From contig JAGALI010000233.1 of the NCBI GenBank assembly GCA_017625275.1, positions 1 through 6,027 on the forward strand: DNA of 6,027 nucleotides, given 5' to 3'. Made by a program: the position numbers and the translations under genes. The DNA is from Clostridia bacterium. GTDB lineage: Bacteria; Bacillota; Clostridia; Oscillospirales; CAG-272. Numbering within the stretch: position 1 is the first letter of the stretch; each line of letters starts with the position of its first letter. Below are positions 1 through 4,634 of the stretch, in pieces. The notes beneath the pieces were generated by a model. That model was not told where the DNA came from, did not search any database, and was given only the letters and a program-made list of their open reading frames with translations.

Positions 1-336
1 TGCTGTTGTGAACAAGCAATTGGGTGCAATAAAAACGTGATTACCAAAGCAAACCTTTCCGCCGTCTAATATCTGACAATTATGATTTGCAAAGAAATAA
101 TCGCCTACAGAAGTATTATATCCATAATCACACCAAAACGGCGTATTGACCGTAACCTGCTCTCCCATAGAACCAAAAATCTGCTTCAAAATCTCACTCT
201 GTGCTGTGCGGTTAGAAGGTGCTATTTGATTAAATCTATGACACAAATCATTGCATCTGCCTATTTCGTTCAGTAATTCTTCGTCATAATTGGCGTTGTA
301 TAGATAACCCGCCGCAGCTTTTTCTTTTTCAGTCAT
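1..336 (-). CDS. maa: Sugar O-acetyltransferase (maltose/galactoside acetyltransferase family), N-terminal part, runs off left edge
   Basis: The first 112 codons of a cytoplasmic acetyl-CoA-dependent sugar O-acetyltransferase of the Maa/LacA family. The frame is open to base 1, so the C-terminal part lies outside the window. The start MTEKEKAAAGYLYNANYDEE matches the N-terminal helical Mac domain (about residues 1-55). It is followed by FWCDYGYN (about 77-84), then GDYFFANHNCQILD and GNHVFIAPNCLFTTA, which are typical first coils of the left-handed beta-helix built from hexapeptide repeats. In this family the catalytic histidine falls near residue 115, just beyond the edge, so activity cannot be judged here. 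The ATG at 336 is preceded by GAGG at 343-346 with a 6-nt spacer, which fixes the start. It has its own promoter just upstream. Family members acetylate maltose, glucose or galactosides, possibly as detoxification. The exact substrate cannot be told from this fragment, and LacA-like galactoside acetyltransferase is the main alternative. Confidence 0.9.
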   Translation of the reverse strand, partial: MTEKEKAAAGYLYNANYDEELLNEIGRCNDLCHRFNQIAPSNRTAQSEILKQIFGSMGEQVTVNTPFWCDYGYNTSVGDYFFANHNCQILDGGKVCFGNHVFIAPNCLFTTA

Positions 337-373
337 TTGTTACCTCGTCAAATTCTTATTTATCTGTGAGTTT

Positions 374-402
374 ATTGTATCATATTTTCAAAACCATTTC
401 AA
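374..402 (-). promoter_or_regulatory. Sigma-A-type promoter of the sugar O-acetyltransferase gene
   Basis: Read on the minus strand, a -35 hexamer TTGAAA (402-397) and a -10 hexamer TACAAT (379-374) are separated by exactly 17 bp. Each differs from consensus at one or two positions. Transcription would start near 367, giving a leader of about 30 nt that contains the GAGG ribosome binding site. This is a motif-based call. Confidence 0.7.
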
Positions 403-416
403 CCATTTGAGCTTGT

Positions 417-444
417 AAAGGCTGACAAAATTTTGTCAGCCTTT
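417..444. terminator. Perfect 28-bp palindrome, hairpin terminator or operator
   Basis: AAAGGCTGACAAAA followed directly by its exact reverse complement. As RNA it would form a 10-bp stem (AAAGGCTGAC with GTCAGCCTTT) with an AAAAUUUU loop that can itself partly pair. It lies 18 nt past the stop of the integrase-like ORF, which fits a terminator. The U-run after the stem is short on both strands (three Us, counted inside the stem), so termination may be weak. It also sits about 15 bp upstream of the -35 box of the acetyltransferase promoter, so binding by a dimeric regulator is an alternative. Confidence 0.55.
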
Positions 445-462
445 CGTGTGTTCATTACTGCT

Positions 463-702
463 TCATTTTTTCTTCAGCTTGGCGATTTCTGCTTTCATTT
501 GCACGATTAGCTCTGCTAGCTTTTGCTCGCACTCTTCTCTTGTTTTTGCATAAACATTTTTGGAGATTCGCTTTCCGTTTAGGCATGGGGTGTATCTACC
601 TTCGTAGAGGTGATCGTTTATCATTGTGATACAGCCTGTTCCGTTTTTGCGATGCTTCTTTGCGCTTCGACTAAAAAAGCCTTGAAAACTTAGCGTTTTC
701 AA
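463..702 (-). CDS. Orphan integrase arm-type DNA-binding domain ORF, probable remnant
   Basis: Up to 79 codons. From about residue 18 the protein (KNGTGCIT, then LYEGRYTPCLNGKRISKNVY and AKTREECEQKLAELI) resembles the small three-stranded-sheet arm-DNA-binding domain at the N terminus of tyrosine site-specific integrases of Clostridia transposons and prophages. It ends in a charged helix (MKAEIAKLKKK). The core-binding and catalytic domains, with the Arg-His-Arg-Tyr residues, are absent. The only start that includes the whole domain is a TTG at 702 lying inside the terminator stem, with no Shine-Dalgarno sequence. The next upstream in-frame codon block contains a TAA, and the first ATG (residue 27) would cut into the domain. 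It lies between two hairpins without a visible promoter. It is most likely a decayed N-terminal fragment left by an integrative element. A short stand-alone DNA-binding protein is a less likely alternative. The family resemblance is recalled, not searched. Confidence 0.5.
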   Translation of the reverse strand: MKTLSFQGFFSRSAKKHRKNGTGCITMINDHLYEGRYTPCLNGKRISKNVYAKTREECEQKLAELIVQMKAEIAKLKKK

Positions 703-711
703 GGCTTTTTT
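673..711 (-). terminator. Strong bidirectional rho-independent terminator after fkp
   Basis: A perfect 17-bp inverted repeat (673-689 and 695-711) with a 5-nt loop. The stem core is AAGCCTTGAAAAC with GTTTTCAAGGCTT, flanked by A-runs on one side and T-runs on the other, so either strand yields a hairpin followed by six Us. It starts 27 nt beyond the fkp stop codon and should end the glycosyltransferase-fkp transcript. It would also block transcription arriving on the plus strand. The first codons of the integrase-like ORF overlap it. Confidence 0.88.
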
Positions 712-738
712 ATTTTAAATATGCTAAAACTGCTGGGG

Positions 739-3636
739 TTAGAATTTATTTATTATCTCGCATTCCCAAGCGTCGACTCCGCTGTCCTTAAACACCTCAT
801 AAAGTCGGTTTTTTAAATCGGCTTTACTAACGCCATTTTTAAGAACAACCTGCAAAAATCCGCCTCCACCTGCGCCACATATCATTCTGCCATCAATCAA
901 ATCATCAATGCTCAAGAATATTTGGTTTATACAGGTATTCGTGCTTCCTGCATCGATTTTACGGCTTTCCTCCCAGTGCTCGTTCATGAGCTTGGCAAAG
1001 CCATCAACATTTCCTTTTTCAAGCTCAAAGCGCATAAGCACTGCAAGTCTTTGAATGTTATAGTGCGCCTTGACGGAAACAGGGTCGTTGGCAATATATT
1101 TTAAAATAACCTCTCTTAAAAGATTTCTTGCAAGTCTGCGCTGACCTGTATATATGATACAGTAACGATCATTTAGCTCCTTCAAGGTCTCCTCGCTGAT
1201 TACGCAAGGAGTGCAAGCAATCTGCTGCTTTAAGCTAGCACGTGTGGTTACCATTTTAATTCCTGAGGTAAGTCCACCAACCTGATCCTGCCAGCCTCCA
1301 CCTGTAGACATAAGCTGCTCCATGCACAGCACACGCTCATAGAGCTCATCGTTAGTCCAGCCAAGCCCAAACGCCTCATTGATAGCCTTCATACACGCGC
1401 CAGCCAAAATAGAGCTTGTACCAAGTCCACTTCCCTTAGGAATGTTTATAACTCGTGTGTTCATGTATAGACCACCACCGAGCTGTGCAAGAACGCTTGA
1501 AAGCTCCACCTCTCCGTCCTTTGGAATCAAGCCAGCTGCAATAAGCGCTGCCTTATGAAGGGCTGCTGGGTCTGATGGGTCTGTGCATTTTTGTATTTCT
1601 TTAATGGTTGTACATTCCGTTCTAGAGCCGATATCCGTGCTCTCCAAGATAATACACGGCTCAGAAATCCTACGAATAGTAACCTCAATTGGTAATGTAC
1701 CATTGATAGATATAGCGGCATTTAAAACTGTACCACCATTTTCCATGCAATAGGGAGGAGTGTCGCTCCAGCCACCACCAAAATTAACTCTAACTGGTAG
1801 CTTGACAATGGTTTCGTCCTTCACAAAATTCATCTTTTGCTGATGAATATTAGAATACGCGCCCAAAAGCGTTGCGTCGCAGATGGCCTTAAGGCATGCC
1901 TGCTCCATTTTTTCCTTAAATTCACCACTCGTTAGATGACTAAGATAGCAGTAAATTCTAATCAAAAGACTAAACTCCTGCAAGCTTTCAAGGCTGAGTT
2001 TTTTTGCCTTATCTAATAGATAATTAACTGTCTTAATATCAATTTCTGAATATTTTTCCTTTAGCTCCTTGACTGAGCGATGGTGGTCGATGTAATCGAG
2101 AATGTCCTCGGCAACAACCTGCTCATACAAATTCTCCTGCCAAGGCAAAATGGCAGTTACATCGGCATCTTGGAAGCTTGATTGTAGAGATGCAAGCTCA
2201 CAGCCAGCTATGTCATTTTTTATAGTTCTGCGAACAGCCTCCTCAATGGAATCGCAGATAGGGTAAATTTTTGCAGTCCAAAGTGGCTCAGAAATTTCCT
2301 TTCCAAAAAGCTTATTCTCCTTTGGGTTGTCATTTACGCCATACATACGGCAAACAAAGCGTCCGTCACCAAGCTTAAGTCCGTGAAGAACGGTTTCGTC
2401 TGCGACGCTGTCACCATCAAGGGTAACGCCTGAGATAACGCATCTCTTTCCTATTACGGAGCCACGGTGAATTCGGCTATCCTCAATATAGCTTCCCTCT
2501 CCCACACAGCTCTTACGGCTTACATAGCTATTGGAAATAGCATATTTGTCTGTAAATAGATTACTGTTGATAACAGATTTCCAGCCAAGGAAGCGATACT
2601 GCTCCATATCATCAGTTACGAGCCTAAGAAGCTCCCTTGTAGTTCCAAAGTGAATAAAGCTTGCTGGGGATAATTGAATTAGCTTTATTTTATATTCATG
2701 AAGCGCATTCCAAAGCTTTGTGCGACAGGCATAAAGCTCCTCGGTAAAATCGCCCTCAGGCTTTTCCTTGTAAAATTGCTCAAGGGTAGAATTTATTGCA
2801 AGAGGGTAAAGGAAATCTGCATAAAAGGACACCTTGGCCCTTTCGTTTGCAAACGATAAATAATCCTTTTCATCCTTTACCAAACTATAAAGCCTTTCAA
2901 GCACCTCAGCACCTATAATAACAGCGCCTGTGTCGATATCGACATTTCCTTGTGCGTCAACTGCGCCACAAGACCTTAGGGTATCTGTATCCATTTTGTG
3001 AAGGAAGTTTCCGACAAAGCCCTCTCCATGCTTGAGATATACGCCATGATTTTTACCAATCTCCACATTTTCTTTAATTGAAAGCGCGGCAACATCTGCC
3101 CTGTAAAAATCAATTTGTAATGCATTAAAGAGAAGCAGAACATCTCCAGAGCATACAAGCATTCCCTCAGAAATTCTTGATGCCACCGTGGACATGCCTA
3201 TCATAAATTCATCAAAAAGTGTAGAGCGTCTGCCGTCAGGCAAAATTCTCGGAACAGGAGAGAAAAGCTTACCGCATGCCGAATATTGAGGCACGCGCTT
3301 GCTGTCTCCACCTGAATGTATGCACAAAATTCGTTTGTTTTTAAAGGTTTGTTCGTTCTCACGAATGTATCGAATTACCGAAAAGGTAGCGCCACCTGAG
3401 CCGATACGCTTACCCTCTCTATCCGGAATTACTACAAATTTCGTATTTCTTGGCAAAAGAGCCTTTGACTGCCTATGCTTAATCTGCACCTCATAAGCGA
3501 GCGCCTGAGCATCATTAGAAGCAGTGAGGACAACATAATCCCACTGAGGCAAATTGTCCTTGGATAATGTTTCCATATAGTAATCGAGGGCATCGTTGTA
3601 TGACTGCTGTTCAAATAAAGTTGTATAAGATATCAT
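739..3636 (-). CDS. fkp: Bifunctional L-fucokinase / L-fucose-1-phosphate guanylyltransferase
   Basis: A cytoplasmic two-step salvage enzyme: L-fucose plus ATP gives L-fucose-1-phosphate, which with GTP gives GDP-L-fucose, the donor for fucosylation. At 965 residues it is close to Bacteroides Fkp (about 950). The N-terminal guanylyltransferase half shows GSGGATF (79-85), SGGDSKRVP (108-116), KLFSPVP (123-129) and SGDVLLLF (163-170), all expected around the nucleotide site. A hexapeptide-like beta-helical stretch follows (about 355-430), then a helical linker (about 500-600). The C-terminal GHMP kinase shows motif 1 PVRVNFGGGWSDTPP (613-627), the ATP-binding motif IPKGSGLGTSSILAG (732-746), STGGGWQDQ (777-785) and the glycine-rich motif 3 CGAGGGGFLQ (920-929). 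All key motifs look intact. The ATG at 3636 has AAAGG about 10 nt upstream, a moderate site. The gene follows the glycosyltransferase by 32 nt, so the two are probably cotranscribed. A related sugar-1-phosphate kinase/nucleotidyltransferase specificity is possible, but the fused architecture favours fucose. Confidence 0.88.
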   Translation of the reverse strand: MISYTTLFEQQSYNDALDYYMETLSKDNLPQWDYVVLTASNDAQALAYEVQIKHRQSKALLPRNTKFVVIPDREGKRIGSGGATFSVIRYIRENEQTFKNKRILCIHSGGDSKRVPQYSACGKLFSPVPRILPDGRRSTLFDEFMIGMSTVASRISEGMLVCSGDVLLLFNALQIDFYRADVAALSIKENVEIGKNHGVYLKHGEGFVGNFLHKMDTDTLRSCGAVDAQGNVDIDTGAVIIGAEVLERLYSLVKDEKDYLSFANERAKVSFYADFLYPLAINSTLEQFYKEKPEGDFTEELYACRTKLWNALHEYKIKLIQLSPASFIHFGTTRELLRLVTDDMEQYRFLGWKSVINSNLFTDKYAISNSYVSRKSCVGEGSYIEDSRIHRGSVIGKRCVISGVTLDGDSVADETVLHGLKLGDGRFVCRMYGVNDNPKENKLFGKEISEPLWTAKIYPICDSIEEAVRRTIKNDIAGCELASLQSSFQDADVTAILPWQENLYEQVVAEDILDYIDHHRSVKELKEKYSEIDIKTVNYLLDKAKKLSLESLQEFSLLIRIYCYLSHLTSGEFKEKMEQACLKAICDATLLGAYSNIHQQKMNFVKDETIVKLPVRVNFGGGWSDTPPYCMENGGTVLNAAISINGTLPIEVTIRRISEPCIILESTDIGSRTECTTIKEIQKCTDPSDPAALHKAALIAAGLIPKDGEVELSSVLAQLGGGLYMNTRVINIPKGSGLGTSSILAGACMKAINEAFGLGWTNDELYERVLCMEQLMSTGGGWQDQVGGLTSGIKMVTTRASLKQQIACTPCVISEETLKELNDRYCIIYTGQRRLARNLLREVILKYIANDPVSVKAHYNIQRLAVLMRFELEKGNVDGFAKLMNEHWEESRKIDAGSTNTCINQIFLSIDDLIDGRMICGAGGGGFLQVVLKNGVSKADLKNRLYEVFKDSGVDAWECEIINKF

Positions 3637-3668
3637 ATCTTTTTCGCCTTTGTTTTTCTTAAATTAAA

Positions 3669-4445
3669 TTATTGTTGAAAATCCTTAAGCTCTGTTTTTT
3701 TATGAGATGCAAATGTATATGCGAACAGAGCTATAAAGGTTTTGCATATGTTCGTAAACCAGCCGAAGCGAACATGGCATTCGCGCAATATTCTTCCGCA
3801 TTCCTTCATGGATAGTAGCTTTCCCTTTATGCCGTTGTTGCTAGTACCACCAGCATAATAGTTAATCAAGGGCTTTTGAAGCGAGGTGGATTTAAGCTCC
3901 TTATCCTTAAATATGCTTATTTGAACCTTATAATCTGCCGCCGACTTGTATTTAATGTCAAAGCCACCATGCTTTTCCCAAACGCTTCTCTTCATAAGCA
4001 AGGTAGGCGTTGCTGCTAGCCAGCCAAGACGCCAGTTGCCAGGCTTACCACTCCAAATTCTTACTATTTTGCCATCCTTTTGGAAAATCATACCACCATA
4101 TATGTAATCATAATCCTCGCTGATAATTGTAGTCATCATTTCCTCAATAATAGAGCTATTTATATAAGGGTCGGTGCAAACGAGGAGATAATCACCTGTT
4201 GCTAAATTTGCCGCCTTATTAAAGCCGTCATATAAGCCCTTGTCCTTCTCTGATATCCATACGAGCTTTTTGCCAGCCTCTGCGTATTTTTCCTCGTAGC
4301 TTTTGTACAATTCAACGCTTCCATCGGTTGAGCCACCATCGGTTATAACGTGCTCTATATCGCTATATGTTTGCGAAAGCACGCTATCCATAACAAGCCT
4401 TGCCATTTCCTTATCGTTGTAAAATGTTGAAAAAATGCTTATCAT
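3669..4445 (-). CDS. Family 2 glycosyltransferase (GT-A fold, WcaE-like)
   Basis: A 258-residue inverting glycosyltransferase of the PF00535 type that transfers a sugar from a nucleotide donor, probably onto a surface polysaccharide or lipid-linked precursor on the inner face of the membrane. Visible motifs are MISIFSTFYND (1-11), EHVITDGGSTDG (31-42, nucleotide-binding loop), ISEKDKGLYDGFNKA (64-78) and GDYLLVCTDPYI (84-95) where the metal-binding DXD normally lies. PTLLMKRSVWEKHGGFD (147-163) and SAADYKVQISIF (168-179) are acceptor/catalytic-side motifs typical of WcaE-like enzymes. The region about 225-246 is moderately hydrophobic and could be a membrane-associating helix, but there is no signal peptide. 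The DXD position reads T-D-P rather than D-x-D, an oddity. The ATG at 4445 has AGGAG with a 6-nt spacer, which fixes the start. It is the first gene of the unit with fkp, so a GDP-fucose donor is plausible but unproven. Confidence 0.87.
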   Translation of the reverse strand: MISIFSTFYNDKEMARLVMDSVLSQTYSDIEHVITDGGSTDGSVELYKSYEEKYAEAGKKLVWISEKDKGLYDGFNKAANLATGDYLLVCTDPYINSSIIEEMMTTIISEDYDYIYGGMIFQKDGKIVRIWSGKPGNWRLGWLAATPTLLMKRSVWEKHGGFDIKYKSAADYKVQISIFKDKELKSTSLQKPLINYYAGGTSNNGIKGKLLSMKECGRILRECHVRFGWFTNICKTFIALFAYTFASHKKTELKDFQQ

Positions 4446-4456
4446 AATGTTCTCCT
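4446..4456 (-). promoter_or_regulatory. Ribosome binding site of the glycosyltransferase
   Basis: AGGAG (4456-4452) lies 6 nt before the ATG. This is a near-consensus Shine-Dalgarno sequence and much stronger than the one in front of fkp, suggesting the first gene of the unit is well translated. Confidence 0.75.
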
Positions 4457-4469
4457 GTATTAAAAATCA

Positions 4470-4506
4470 AGCCGTCAGTCACTTAATTTTAAACAGACGC
4501 TCGGCT
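4470..4506 (-). promoter_or_regulatory. Possible weak attenuator hairpin in the glycosyltransferase-fkp leader
   Basis: On the minus strand AGCCG (4506-4502) can pair with CGGCT (4474-4470). An inner GTC/GAC pair is separated from them by a 3x3 mismatch. The right arm is followed by TTGATTTTTAAT, a U-rich run, before the Shine-Dalgarno sequence. The shape is that of a terminator or attenuator, but the stem is short and imperfect with a long loop, so this is a low-confidence call. Confidence 0.25.
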
Positions 4507-4537
4507 CATTTTTATAAATTTGTCGTTCCTTGTGTAT

Positions 4538-4565
4538 ATTATAACATACTTTTATAATAAATCAA
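4538..4565 (-). promoter_or_regulatory. Strong promoter of the glycosyltransferase-fkp unit
   Basis: On the minus strand a perfect -10 box TATAAT (4543-4538) is preceded by TGT, giving an extended -10 element. A -35-like TTGATT (4565-4560) lies 16 bp upstream. The surroundings are very AT-rich. Transcription would start near 4531, giving a leader of about 85 nt before the ATG at 4445. It lies downstream of the alpha-galactosidase terminator, which makes the two-gene unit transcriptionally independent. Confidence 0.75.
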
Positions 4566-4597
4566 GATGTTTTATTTTTTAATTTTACACAAGATAA

Positions 4598-4621
4598 AGG
4601 GATAGGCAGTTGCCTATCCCT
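4598..4621 (-). terminator. Rho-independent terminator of the alpha-galactosidase gene
   Basis: AGGGATAGGCA and its reverse complement TGCCTATCCCT are separated by 2 bp, in practice a stem of about 10 bp with a tetraloop. On the minus strand the stem is followed by TTTATCTTGTG, a modest U-rich tail. It begins 13 nt after the stop codon of the gene and separates it from the downstream promoter. Confidence 0.7.
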
Positions 4622-4634
4622 AAATATAGCTCTA

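Noticed and set aside
82..276. Plus-strand ORF of 64 codons
   Set aside because: It lies wholly antisense to the well-supported sugar O-acetyltransferase and has no recognisable domain. It is a shadow of the real frame.
922..1104. Plus-strand ORF of 60 codons inside fkp
   Set aside because: Antisense to the conserved GHMP kinase domain, with no domain and no promoter.
1527..1721. Minus-strand ORF in another frame within fkp, and similar ones at 2976-3158 and 3432-3614
   Set aside because: They overlap conserved parts of the Fkp protein in an alternative frame and show low-complexity, family-free translations.
3299..3496. Plus-strand ORF of 65 codons antisense to the Fkp N terminus
   Set aside because: It is antisense to the guanylyltransferase motifs and its translation resembles no family.
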